Shown here: positions 1 through 7,352 of the stretch, piece by piece
Numbering within the stretch: the first letter of the stretch is position 1
Layout of the letters: every line of letters begins with the position of its first letter
Source: Planctomycetota bacterium
Lineage (GTDB): Bacteria; Planctomycetota; Planctomycetia; Pirellulales; Pirellulaceae
Direction of reading: 5' to 3'
Length of the DNA: 24,266 nucleotides
Assembly: GCA_026692885.1 (NCBI GenBank)
Contig: JAPLNJ010000391.1
Location: 1-24,266 of the forward strand
Notes under the pieces: model-generated
What the model saw: the letters and a program-made list of their open reading frames with translations, nothing else
The model's database searches: none
What the model was told of the DNA's origin: nothing
Translations under genes and position numbers: made by a program

Positions 1-561
1 TTGCGTTTCGGGAAGCGAGGCGCAAGGTTTATCACTGACTCTAACATCGCGGAATTATTCTTCTTTGCCCACACCTCCGTCCCTGCCTGGACTGACGCGA
101 TTGGCGGACCGAACCGTGCTCAGACTGGCTAGAGTATGCCACCTATGGGGGTAATCTGTTATGGTATGTGAAATCGTAACTCCCTTTCCCATGGTGCATA
201 TCCGACGGTCCAACCGAATTTCGGAACAATAGAGCTTGCCTCGGTGGAGCCAATGATTTTGCACTACGGACGAAGCCCGGCGGAATTCTATCCCAAGGCT
301 TTCCCTGCCGCCGCCCCCGCCGCTTCGCGGCGGCAGGGAAAGCAGCCTTTTTCTAATCTCGTGTGGTAGTGCAGAATCATCGCTCCACCGAGGCAAGCTC
401 GGCGGGGGCGGGAGCCCCTGTCCAAGGGGTTACGTCCCTGCGTTTATCTGCCGATGCCACTACAAAAATTCGTCCTAGAGCGAAATAATTTGTACCCTGA
501 CGCACCCGTTCATTTTCCGCAGTCAAGACCAACTTTGGAGCAGCCGCTCCCTTGGCCCACC
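1..561. other. gene-free left edge
   Basis: I see no gene that I can support here. An open frame of about 113 codons on the minus strand (55-396) runs straight through both arms of the inverted repeat at 232-400 and has no recognisable protein character, so it is treated as spurious. 401-561 is spacer downstream of the sulfotransferase stop; a short dyad of type GGAGC/GCTCC near 538-551 has no T-tract and is a poor terminator candidate. Confidence 0.6.
232..400. repeat. nested inverted repeat, MITE/REP-like
   Basis: The outer arms at 232-267 and 366-400 are inverted copies of about 35 bp with one single-base indel and two other mismatches. Inside them a second inverted repeat (295-312 and 329-349) forms a C/G-rich hairpin ending in GCAGCCTT. 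This two-level nesting is typical of small non-autonomous palindromic elements. No coding function is visible, and the family cannot be named from one copy. Confidence 0.75.
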
Positions 562-1725
562 CTACGTGAGTGATTGGGCATATCCATATTTCTCTGCGTA
601 GCCCCGCCAGCGTCGCCGGATTTCGGCTCGGATGTCTTCATCTAACGTCTCGTGCCGATTGGGCTGGTAGTCCTGTTGATCGCACAGGTAGGCTTGCAGC
701 GAGTCTTGGATGCGGTCGAAATCCCCCAAATCCAGCTGCTCGTAAATGGCACGCACCTGTCCGATCGGATCGCGCACCAAATCCTCATACCGCACGTCGC
801 AGATTCGTTTCGCAGCAATGGTCGGCCGCTGGCGTTCGAAGCCTTGATACATCCGTTCGAAACAAGTGAACACGTATTCGTCGAGATACTTGTTCCTGGG
901 CACCTGCAGGCCCTGGACGCTGTCCAGCGAGGGCCAGAGCCGCCGCGTCGAGGCGAACAGGGTGTACGGATCGCGGGTCATGTGAATAAAACGCGCACCG
1001 GGAAATAGCTCGGATAACACCGCAATCCGACCGGTGTGGGGCGGGGACTTGAGGATCAACGGCTTTTGCGTATGCAAGGTCAGTGCCTTGACAAACCACA
1101 CCACATCCCGTTTCCATCGCGTCAGGACGTCCTCCGCGACGTCCTGCATGTCCAGCAATTCCATGTGACAGGGCGGCTCGTTCGGGAACACCATCCGCAG
1201 ATAGGGCGTCGGACATCCCAGGCTGGCCAGCGCAAACTCATCCTCCTGGGGCCGGTCGAAACCGGCCAACACGTTATCCATTGGCCGTTTGCGGGGCAGC
1301 AGGAAGCCGAGCAACCGCGGCAGGATGCGGGAACTGATCAGGAAGTGGCTGGGCGCGAAACAATCGTACGTGGTGGGGAACGCGAAACGATCGTCGCGGA
1401 CCAGCAACTCGTGCAGATGGGTCGTGCCGCTGCGCCAATGACCGATAATGAATACCGGTGGATGCTCGATTTTCGTCGCTTCGATCTTTCGACCGTAAAG
1501 CCAATGCGTCAGCAGACGCAAGGCGGAATTGAATGGTGTGGTGCAGGTAATCGTGAAGGCCAATCCCAATCGCAGCGGATGGATGCGGAACCGGTTCCGA
1601 GCCAAGACTCGCAACCAGTCGCTGGTCGACATGCCGTGCCAAAATCGCGGCGCCCAGGCCGGATAGGCCTGACTCTTCGGCGTCTTGGGTTTCTGGTCTC
1701 TGGTTTTTTCGGCGTTGGCAGACAT
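562..1725 (-). CDS. sulfotransferase family protein
   Basis: Predicted 387-aa PAPS-dependent sulfotransferase (Sulfotransfer_3 type), which would move sulfate from PAPS to a hydroxyl or amino group of a glycan, lipid or small molecule. The 5'-phosphosulfate-binding loop is GHWRSGTTHL at residues 95-104. The 3'-phosphate-binding element is HMTRDPYTLFAST at 248-260, with Arg251 and Ser259 as the expected ligands. LKSPPHTGRI (225-234) and VRYEDLVRDP (311-320) are also typical of the family. The frame stays open upstream to 2028, but that part crosses the promoter region of the divergent gene and has no protein character, so ATG 1725 is chosen. There is no clear Shine-Dalgarno. It is divergent from a GT39-like glycosyltransferase 98 bp away, which hints at a shared glycan pathway (inference). 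The acceptor is unknown. Confidence 0.9.
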   Translation of the reverse strand: MSANAEKTRDQKPKTPKSQAYPAWAPRFWHGMSTSDWLRVLARNRFRIHPLRLGLAFTITCTTPFNSALRLLTHWLYGRKIEATKIEHPPVFIIGHWRSGTTHLHELLVRDDRFAFPTTYDCFAPSHFLISSRILPRLLGFLLPRKRPMDNVLAGFDRPQEDEFALASLGCPTPYLRMVFPNEPPCHMELLDMQDVAEDVLTRWKRDVVWFVKALTLHTQKPLILKSPPHTGRIAVLSELFPGARFIHMTRDPYTLFASTRRLWPSLDSVQGLQVPRNKYLDEYVFTCFERMYQGFERQRPTIAAKRICDVRYEDLVRDPIGQVRAIYEQLDLGDFDRIQDSLQAYLCDQQDYQPNRHETLDEDIRAEIRRRWRGYAEKYGYAQSLT

Positions 1726-1747
1726 GCGGCGGTGGTTCACGTCAAGA

Positions 1748-1776
1748 TTGCTACAGAAACGATCCTGGCGTATTCT
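1748..1776 (+). promoter_or_regulatory. sigma70-like promoter for the glycosyltransferase
   Basis: TTGCTA (1748-1753), a 17-bp spacer and TATTCT (1771-1776) lie about 48 bp before the chosen ATG. On the opposite strand a TAGAAT (1772-1777) overlaps it and could serve the divergent sulfotransferase, but it lacks a good -35. Predicted by eye only. Confidence 0.4.
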
Positions 1777-1823
1777 ACTCGGCAACTGCGAGATTGCCGA
1801 GATCAACTGGGGAGTATCGGGAA

Positions 1824-3986
1824 ATGTTGGAGCGACCGCCCACGCCGCGACTCGCCGCCTGGAAATGGCTGGCCTTGGCCGGCGGTCTGCTGGTCTACCT
1901 GCGACTGTTCTATGGCGCTCACGACGATCGTTGGCAGAGTCTACTCCTGGCCCTTGTGCCGGACGACATCGGCTCGTCCTGGGTCGGCGGAAATCGGCAG
2001 CAATTGCAGCTACTCGACCGCCTGCCACTGCTGTTGGTCGCCAGCTTGCTGCTGGCCACCGCGTTTCTCGCGGGACAGGCTACGCTCCGCCTGCTGCGCT
2101 GCGATCGAGTCTGCTCGACCGCGGAGCAGATCGTGTTCGCGCTGGGAGTCGGACTCAGTGAACTCTCGCTGTCCACGTTGGCCTTGGGCCTGTGCGGGAT
2201 CCTGCGGCAGCGCTGGCTGTTTATCGTCTTGATCGGCGCCATCTGGGCGGCCTCCGCCTGGCGCTGGAAGCGGGGAGCCTTTGCCTCTTTTCGGTGTAGA
2301 TCGCAACCTGTTCGGCAAGGGACTCCGTGGCTGGACCGCTACGGCTTGTGGTTGGCGATGCCGTTTGTGGCGTTGTTGCTTCTGGGCGGAATGCTGCCGC
2401 CGTGGGAGTTCGACGTGCGGGAATATCACCTGCAAGTGCCGAAGGAATGGTTCCTACAGGGCAAGATCGATTTCCTGCCGCACAATGTGTATGGCAACAT
2501 GCCGTTGGGAGCCGAGTTGCCAGCGTTGCTGGCGATGACTCTCATGCCTGGCGAAGGCGGCTGGTGGTGGGGCGCCTTGATCGGCAAGACGGTGATTGCC
2601 TGCTTCGCGCTGCCGACGGCAGGGGGCCTGCTGGCGGCTGGACAACGGTTCGCAACGAAGACCGCGGGCGTGGTGGCGGCCCTGGTCTATCTCTCCACGC
2701 CCTGGATTACCTATATTTCCGTCACCGGATTGATCGACGGCGCAGTCGGGTTCTACTTGCTGCTGGCATTTTATGCTTTTGCGATCGGCAAGTCTGAGGC
2801 GGTCGCAGCCCAGGCGGATGGTGACCGTTGGATGTGGCTCGCTGGCTTTCTGGCGGGTTCCGCAGCCGCGTGCAAGTATCCCGGCTTCGTGTTTGTCGTG
2901 GCGCCCTTGTTCTTGGCGGTGCTGTTTTGGCGTTGGACCGTGAACTGGAAACCGGCGGTCTGCTTCCTGCTGGCGATGGTCTGCGGTTGCGGCCTATGGT
3001 TGGCCAAGAACTGGTGGTTCACTGGAAACCCGGTGTACCCGTTGCTCTGCGGCGGAACCACTCGCACGGTCGAGAAACTGGAACAGTGGAACCGTGCCCA
3101 TCGTGTGCCTCGGGACGCGGCGGGACACAGCTACTCGCTCCCGCAGGTTGCGGATGCGATCGCCACCGTTGGTTGGCGGAGTTCCGGACTCAGCCCGCTG
3201 CTTGTGCCGTTAGCGGTGCTGGCCTTCGTTTCCAGAAAACGGCGGCGAATCGCCTGGATTTTGGGCGGGTTGCTCGCCTACTTGGTCGCGACGTGGTGGC
3301 TGTTTTCCCACCGCCTGGAGAGATTCCTGGTGCCGGCCCTGCCCGTCGCAGCGCTCTTGGCCGGTTGCGGGGCAGCGTGGTCCACATCGCGTCCATGGCG
3401 CGCGGTGCTGATCGGCATCCTGGTTGCCGGTCTGATGTCCAACTTGCTGTACAGCCTCTCATCGCCCGACCAGGATCATCGCTACCTGGTGGCTTTGGAA
3501 CAGCTGCGACGTGATGAGCCGGCCAAGCCGAATGGGACATCGCGGGTCGAGCGGGTGCATCGTTACTTGAACGACATCGTCCCTGCCGACGCGACGGTGC
3601 TGCTGGTCGGCGACGCCCAACCATTCGATCTCGAAGTGCCCGTTCTTTACAACACGTGCTTCGACGATTGCATCTTCGAACTGCTGATGAAAAACCGCAG
3701 CCGCGAAGAGCGAATCGCTGCCCTCCGGGATCGGAAGATCTCGCACGTCTACGTGAAGTGGAGCGAGATCCGTCGCTACAGTAGCCCGGGCAACTATGGT
3801 TTCACGGATTACGTGACCCGCGAGTGCATCCGGGAGTTGGTCGAAGAGCAGGGGATTCTGAGTCGCGTCGACCTGGGCATCGATCCGAAGTTGGGAGAAG
3901 TGTTCGAGGTTCGGCAACTCCCGGTAAACCGTCTACCGGCATTAGGCCGCAGCCCAATCAGCGAGCGGGGAGTAGTAGCCCCCTGA
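1824..3986 (+). CDS. GT39/ArnT-like membrane glycosyltransferase
   Basis: Predicted 720-aa polytopic membrane protein of the GT-C fold (PMT_2/ArnT-like), expected to transfer a sugar from a polyprenyl-phosphate donor on the outer face of the cytoplasmic membrane. About ten or more hydrophobic segments fill residues 20-560, and a soluble C-terminal domain follows. The first large loop carries Asp197 and Glu200 in the setting WEFDVREYHLQVPKEW, the acidic pair expected for the GT-C catalytic centre. ATG 1824 is preferred to a TTG at 1794 because GGAG (1811-1814) lies 9 nt upstream. The gene is divergent from the sulfotransferase and is followed by repeats. The stop codon lies in a dyad (CCCCTGATG... 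/ ...CATCAAGGGG, about 3980-4022) that could help end transcription, although no T-tract follows. The substrate is unknown. Confidence 0.85.
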   Translation: MLERPPTPRLAAWKWLALAGGLLVYLRLFYGAHDDRWQSLLLALVPDDIGSSWVGGNRQQLQLLDRLPLLLVASLLLATAFLAGQATLRLLRCDRVCSTAEQIVFALGVGLSELSLSTLALGLCGILRQRWLFIVLIGAIWAASAWRWKRGAFASFRCRSQPVRQGTPWLDRYGLWLAMPFVALLLLGGMLPPWEFDVREYHLQVPKEWFLQGKIDFLPHNVYGNMPLGAELPALLAMTLMPGEGGWWWGALIGKTVIACFALPTAGGLLAAGQRFATKTAGVVAALVYLSTPWITYISVTGLIDGAVGFYLLLAFYAFAIGKSEAVAAQADGDRWMWLAGFLAGSAAACKYPGFVFVVAPLFLAVLFWRWTVNWKPAVCFLLAMVCGCGLWLAKNWWFTGNPVYPLLCGGTTRTVEKLEQWNRAHRVPRDAAGHSYSLPQVADAIATVGWRSSGLSPLLVPLAVLAFVSRKRRRIAWILGGLLAYLVATWWLFSHRLERFLVPALPVAALLAGCGAAWSTSRPWRAVLIGILVAGLMSNLLYSLSSPDQDHRYLVALEQLRRDEPAKPNGTSRVERVHRYLNDIVPADATVLLVGDAQPFDLEVPVLYNTCFDDCIFELLMKNRSREERIAALRDRKISHVYVKWSEIRRYSSPGNYGFTDYVTRECIRELVEEQGILSRVDLGIDPKLGEVFEVRQLPVNRLPALGRSPISERGVVAP

Positions 3987-4018
3987 TGACTCGGCAGCGT
4001 CCTGGGGCGTTGCCATCA

Positions 4019-4048
4019 AGGGGGCTAACGCCCAATGCCGCCTACTTT
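4019..4048 (+). repeat. REP-like copy, GGCTAACGCCC type
   Basis: The sequence GGGGGCTAACGCCC followed by AATGCCGCCTACTTTG closely matches the right window edge (24209-24237). It is related to copies at 10372-10398 and, inverted, at 4367-4398. The consensus is roughly GGCTARCGC, a few bases, then TGCCRCYTA. Confidence 0.65.
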
Positions 4049-4295
4049 GAGCGGAACGGCTCTAGCTCGGCCCTTACGCGTGAAGAATGGGACTTAACGG
4101 TTCAGGGGGCAGGGCGCGAGACAAGGGGTCAGACGTACAGATTTCAGTTTTCGCGGTCGTGTGCCCAATCATATAGAAAGCTTTCTGCCCGCGAAAACTG
4201 AAATCTGTACGTCTGACCCCAGCTGGCGATCCGTCTAGGTGAAACCGTAAAACCCCATTCTTGACACCGACAACCCCGAAAACTGTTTGGTGCTA
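4047..4295. mobile_element. MITE-like palindromic element, copy 1
   Basis: The core is a perfect inverted repeat with 32-bp arms (4125-4156 and 4189-4220) around a 32-nt spacer that contains a smaller palindrome, AGAAAGCTTTCT. Beyond the core the flanks are weaker inverted copies of each other (AAGAATGGG near 4084, CCCATTCTTG near 4255). The right end, 4280-4295, matches the terminal repeat of copy 2 (16841-17095) at 15 of 16 bases; the left end is degenerate, so the left boundary is approximate. It has no coding capacity. A TA next to the right terminus fits TA-targeting (IS630/Tc1-mariner-type) transposition, but this is inference. Confidence 0.7.
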
Positions 4296-4366
4296 ACCGC
4301 CGGTGAAGACTGGCCGCGTTTTCTCGCCCAGAACCCGCGGCTAGCGACTTGCGGCTCACTATGTCC

Positions 4367-4398
4367 GAGTGCGAGGTAAGCGGCATTGGGCTAGCGCC
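4367..4398 (-). repeat. REP-like copy, inverted
   Basis: Read on the minus strand it gives GGGCGCTAGCCCAATGCCGC followed by TTACCTCG, matching the direct copy at 4019-4048. The two copies bracket the MITE-like element in opposite orientation. Confidence 0.55.
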
Positions 4399-4446
4399 CC
4401 CCGCTCGCCTTGCCACGAAGATGCACGCAGCCTACCGGCGAAGACG

Positions 4447-6207
4447 CTACCAGTCCTGCTCCACCTCCGCGCCGCCCTGCCGGTAGCCCTGGAGTTGCTT
4501 CTGTCGCTCGCGATGCTCGCGTTCGCGTTGACGCACTTTCCGGATCGCGGCGTCGGCCTGCTGTTGGGAGGGGTCCTGCGGCGATGGCGGCGGCGTTTTC
4601 TGCTCGTCCTTGCCGGACGTCGGCTGCGGCTGATCCTGGGGTTTGTCCTGGTTCTGCTGCTGTTTTTCTTGATCCTGATCCTGATTCTTAGGCGGCTGTT
4701 GGGGCGGCAACGACTGAGCGATTTCTTGCAGCAGTTTCCACGCTTCTTCCTGCTTGGGCAAGGCGGCCGGCACGTCGTTTTTCTGCAATGCGTCCGCGGC
4801 CTCGTGCGTCAGATCCTTGATCTTCGGTCCCAGTTCGATGGCCTTTTTCAATGCCTGCGTCAGGCCCTCGCGCTGTTTTTCCAGCTGCTGCGGATCGGCA
4901 TCCGGCGTTGGTGGTTTGGCCGCAGGAGCACCTGCCGCGGCGGACGGGGCGGCCTCCAATTGCTTTAACTCCTGCTCCGCCTTCGTCGGCAGGATCTCAC
5001 TCCACCCGGAAACCAAGGTTTGCTGGCGACTCAAATCGTCGGCGTCCAAGGGCGGCTCCGGCTTGGAATCCGGGCCTGACGCAGCCACGATCTCCTGCGA
5101 ACGGCTCACCAAGCCTGCTTCCGTTGCGGTGGCCTTCTGCAAGACGCTCTGGAACGGAGCGACAGCCTGGTAGATTTCGTTTACTTGGTCCAACGCCGTG
5201 GCCTGGGCCCCGGCGGCCTTGACCAAGTCCTGTTGGTCCAAACTCGCGGCGGCTTTCAGCATGGCGGAGTGGGTTTGGTTGGCGTGGCTGTTCAGGGCCC
5301 CCAGGGCCTTGTCCAGCTGCTCCTTATCGGCCGGACTGGCCGTGGCGTTCGGAGCTTGAGCGGGCGGCTGCAAGGCTTCCTTCAACTTCTCCTTCAGGGG
5401 CTCCAGCTCCTCAGCCAGTTCCAGCTGCGCGGACTTGGTCTGCTTTACGGCCTGTCGGCGTCGCGGGGAATCAGGCTCCTGGTTTGTGGTCTGCACGGTC
5501 TGCCGCAGACGCATCTGCTCGCCCTCGATCAGCTGCAGCAGGGCCAGCAGATCCAGCTCTTGCCGGCGTTTCTCGCGGTCGCGGCGGGACCACACGTCCT
5601 GGATATGTTTGACCCACAGTCGCAGCACCTCCAGGTTGTGTCGGGCGCCGGCATGGCCCGGCTCGATCTTCAGGCAATCGCGATAATGCCCGAGGGCGGC
5701 GGCCAGCGACTGCAGACCGGTGGCACGCGTTTCGGGCGGCGCTTCCTCCGGCTTCGGGCCAAAGGCCGCCGTGGCTTTCGCCGCCATCACGCAGCCGAGA
5801 TTGTAGTGGCAGTTGGCGACCAGTTCCGGATCGCGGGTCAGGGCCGCTTTGCGGAAGAACTCCAGAGCCTTGTCCGCGTCGCCCTGCGCAGCGTAGGTGC
5901 AGGCCCGGTCGTAGGCCACGCGGTGATTCTCCGGCAAGGCCACATCGGCTTCCGCAAACGCTTTCTCCGCACCTGCATAGTCGCCGGCTTCGTACCGTTG
6001 GACGCCCGCGCGCACTTGCTGACGGGCCGTGCCGGCGCCGGCGTGGCTAATGGCCGAAGCCAAATTTAGCACGATCCAGACCGCGAGCAGCCGTCGGACC
6101 GTCGGCAGGAAAGAGAGTACCCACACAACCAACGCCCCTCGCCCCGGTACTCCGGGAAGACGGGTTGGGGGTGAGGGGCCGACTTGACTGTAGACTTGGA
6201 GATTCAT
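4447..6207 (-). CDS. TPR protein with coiled-coil and Q/P-rich tail, BatC/BatE-like
   Basis: Predicted 586-aa exported or membrane-anchored protein. A hydrophobic signal or anchor lies at about residues 37-56, followed by tetratricopeptide repeats (about 60-200, e.g. RYEAGDYAGAEKAF). Then come long charged helices (about 200-480) and a low-complexity Gln/Pro/Asp tail (about 490-555) ending in a basic helix, AIRKVRQREREHRERQ. TPR plus such a tail resembles BatC/BatE of MoxR/Bat aerotolerance operons, but no moxR or VWA genes are adjacent, so the role is uncertain. ATG 6207 is chosen because AGGA lies 5 nt upstream; ATG 6222 and GTG 6228 are alternatives. A dispersed repeat (6135-6178) encodes about residues 10-25, before the signal peptide. 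GTG 6126, preceded by the repeat's GAGGGG, would give a more ordinary signal peptide. The perfect TATAAT at 6243-6248 lies just upstream. Confidence 0.8.
   Translation of the reverse strand: MNLQVYSQVGPSPPTRLPGVPGRGALVVWVLSFLPTVRRLLAVWIVLNLASAISHAGAGTARQQVRAGVQRYEAGDYAGAEKAFAEADVALPENHRVAYDRACTYAAQGDADKALEFFRKAALTRDPELVANCHYNLGCVMAAKATAAFGPKPEEAPPETRATGLQSLAAALGHYRDCLKIEPGHAGARHNLEVLRLWVKHIQDVWSRRDREKRRQELDLLALLQLIEGEQMRLRQTVQTTNQEPDSPRRRQAVKQTKSAQLELAEELEPLKEKLKEALQPPAQAPNATASPADKEQLDKALGALNSHANQTHSAMLKAAASLDQQDLVKAAGAQATALDQVNEIYQAVAPFQSVLQKATATEAGLVSRSQEIVAASGPDSKPEPPLDADDLSRQQTLVSGWSEILPTKAEQELKQLEAAPSAAAGAPAAKPPTPDADPQQLEKQREGLTQALKKAIELGPKIKDLTHEAADALQKNDVPAALPKQEEAWKLLQEIAQSLPPQQPPKNQDQDQEKQQQNQDKPQDQPQPTSGKDEQKTPPPSPQDPSQQQADAAIRKVRQREREHRERQKQLQGYRQGGAEVEQDW
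6135..6178 (-). repeat. dispersed CCCTCACCCC/CCGGAGTACCGG repeat, copy 1
   Basis: About 44 bp, nearly identical to 21004-21045. It has the partly self-complementary form CCCCTCAC...CCCGGAGTACCGG...GAGGGG. It lies inside the 5' end of the TPR gene, between the start codon and the signal peptide, and is translated as roughly PSPPTRLPGVPGRG in the predicted protein. Confidence 0.8.
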
Positions 6208-6242
6208 GGTTTTCCTACTCATAGGCACGGAATGGCGCTCAG

Positions 6243-6248
6243 ATTATA
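6243..6248 (-). promoter_or_regulatory. -10 box (TATAAT) for the TPR gene
   Basis: A perfect TATAAT on the minus strand lies 35 bp before ATG 6207. No good -35 hexamer sits at 16-18 bp, so this is a partial promoter match. Confidence 0.4.
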
Positions 6249-6282
6249 GCGGTTTTCGTCGGATCGGATAGGATCGGTAACC

Positions 6283-6310
6283 TTGACGGCACGGTCCGGA
6301 ACCCGACAAT
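6283..6310 (+). promoter_or_regulatory. ispD: sigma70-like promoter for ispD
   Basis: TTGACG (6283-6288), a 16-bp spacer and GACAAT (6305-6310) would give a leader of about 70 nt ending in the strong ribosome binding site AGGAGAGGGA. Confidence 0.4.
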
Positions 6311-6384
6311 GGATGGCGCGATCGTCGAGGCGTGCGAAGTGGGTCGAACCCAATCGAACTGGACCCAGGAAGGAGAGGGATGTC

Positions 6385-7125
6385 ATGGCCACGTTTGCCG
6401 TGATTCTGACGGCTGCCGGGAAGAGCACCCGGTTCAAGGACCAACACTACAAGAAACCCTTTGTACCGTTGGATAACCGCGCGGTCTGGCTGCATTCCGC
6501 CGAGCGGTTCTTGAACCGCGACGACGTCAAGCAACTGCTGCTGGTCATCTCGCCGGAAGACCAGGAGTATCTGGAGATGAAATTTGCGGCCAACATCGCG
6601 ATCCTGGGCATCGAGGTGGTCCTCGGTGGGATCGAACGCGCGGACTCGGTCGCGAAGGCCTTGGCCCGAGTGAAGCCGAACATCGACTTCGTCGCCGTCC
6701 ACGATGCGGCCCGCCCGTGTCTGGCCAATGAATGGATCGACAAGGTCTTCGACGCCGCCGAGAGATCCGGCGCTGCCATCCTGGCGATTCCGGTGAACAG
6801 CACCTTGAAACGTGTGGGCCAGGATCGCACGATCCAGGAGACCGTCTCCCGCGAGCAGCTCTGGGAAGCGCAGACGCCGCAGGTTTTCCGTCGGCAGTTG
6901 CTGCTGGACGCCTATGCGAGTCGCGGCCGCGAGCCGGCCACGGACGACGCGCAGTTAGTGGAACGTCTGGGCCAACCGGTCAGCGTGGTGGAAGGCTCGC
7001 CAATCAACCTGAAAATCACCACCCGGGACGACCTGCGGCTGGCTGCGCACGCACTCAAAGCCTTGCCTAAACCCAAGATTCTGGGGCCTGCCCACCCCTT
7101 CGCCGACGGCGATCTGTGGCGGTAG
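6385..7125 (+). CDS. ispD: 2-C-methyl-D-erythritol 4-phosphate cytidylyltransferase
   Basis: Predicted 246-aa cytosolic enzyme of the MEP isoprenoid pathway that joins CTP and MEP to give CDP-ME. Family signatures are in order: the N-terminal nucleotide loop LTAAGKSTRF (8-17) with Arg16, the following KKPF with Lys23/24, VHDAARP (105-111), LWEAQTPQVF (159-168), and SPINLKITTRDDL (205-217) with Lys210. The glycine normally two residues after AAG is Ser here, so the loop reads AAGKST, a mild departure. Length fits the family. ATG 6385 is chosen because AGGAGAGGGA ends 4 nt upstream; the open frame extends back to a TTG at 6283 that overlaps the predicted promoter. It is divergent from the TPR gene. 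No ispF or other MEP gene is adjacent. Confidence 0.93.
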   Translation: MATFAVILTAAGKSTRFKDQHYKKPFVPLDNRAVWLHSAERFLNRDDVKQLLLVISPEDQEYLEMKFAANIAILGIEVVLGGIERADSVAKALARVKPNIDFVAVHDAARPCLANEWIDKVFDAAERSGAAILAIPVNSTLKRVGQDRTIQETVSREQLWEAQTPQVFRRQLLLDAYASRGREPATDDAQLVERLGQPVSVVEGSPINLKITTRDDLRLAAHALKALPKPKILGPAHPFADGDLWR

Positions 7126-7152
7126 CGCCTGCACCGACAAGCTGCACGTGTC

Positions 7153-7347
7153 TTGCAGGTCAGCCATCGATACCAGGCGAAACCGCCTCAGCGGAAACGC
7201 CTGTCCGCCTTACTGGCCAAAGGTAGCGAGGGCACGCTGAGCGTCCAGGAAAGCGGTGAACTCGACCAACTCGTCGAGGACTTTGAACGCCGAAACGTCG
7301 CGCTGGCCGAGGAACTGGCCGCCACCTGCGGCATTACCGTACCGTAG
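7153..7347 (+). CDS. small hypothetical protein, possible C-terminal remnant
   Basis: A 64-codon frame starting at TTG 7153, 27 nt after ispD. Residues 14-53, with LSALLAKGSEGTLSVQESGE and then LDQLVEDFERRNVALAEELA, resemble the C-terminal half of small planctomycete and cyanobacterial proteins that have a Leu-rich 'LL-x-EGTLS-x-E-x-ELD-x-LV' helix pair. Those proteins usually have an N-terminal part that is missing here. There is no ribosome binding site. It may be a truncated remnant or a short reader of the ispD transcript. The composite repeat begins 6 bp after its stop, which may mark a breakpoint. Confidence 0.4.
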   Translation: MQVSHRYQAKPPQRKRLSALLAKGSEGTLSVQESGELDQLVEDFERRNVALAEELAATCGITVP

Positions 7348-7352
7348 TCAAC

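Larger units (their letters stand above)
3987..4446. other. repeat-rich intergenic spacer
   Basis: No gene is seen between the convergent glycosyltransferase and TPR genes. The spacer holds a MITE-like palindrome (4047-4295) flanked by copies of a short REP-like sequence, direct at 4019-4048 and inverted at 4367-4398, with a poorer copy near 4336-4358. Open frames here are made of these repeats. Confidence 0.7.

Noticed and set aside
148..165. Shared 14-mer GTAATCTGTTATGG at about 152 and 19195
   Set aside because: One such match is expected by chance in a window of this size.
55..396. 113-codon frame on the minus strand
   Set aside because: It crosses both arms of an inverted repeat, is low in complexity in the middle and has no family features.
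1036..2232. 398-codon frame on the plus strand
   Set aside because: Antisense to the sulfotransferase and extending into the glycosyltransferase in another frame; its composition is that of a shadow frame.
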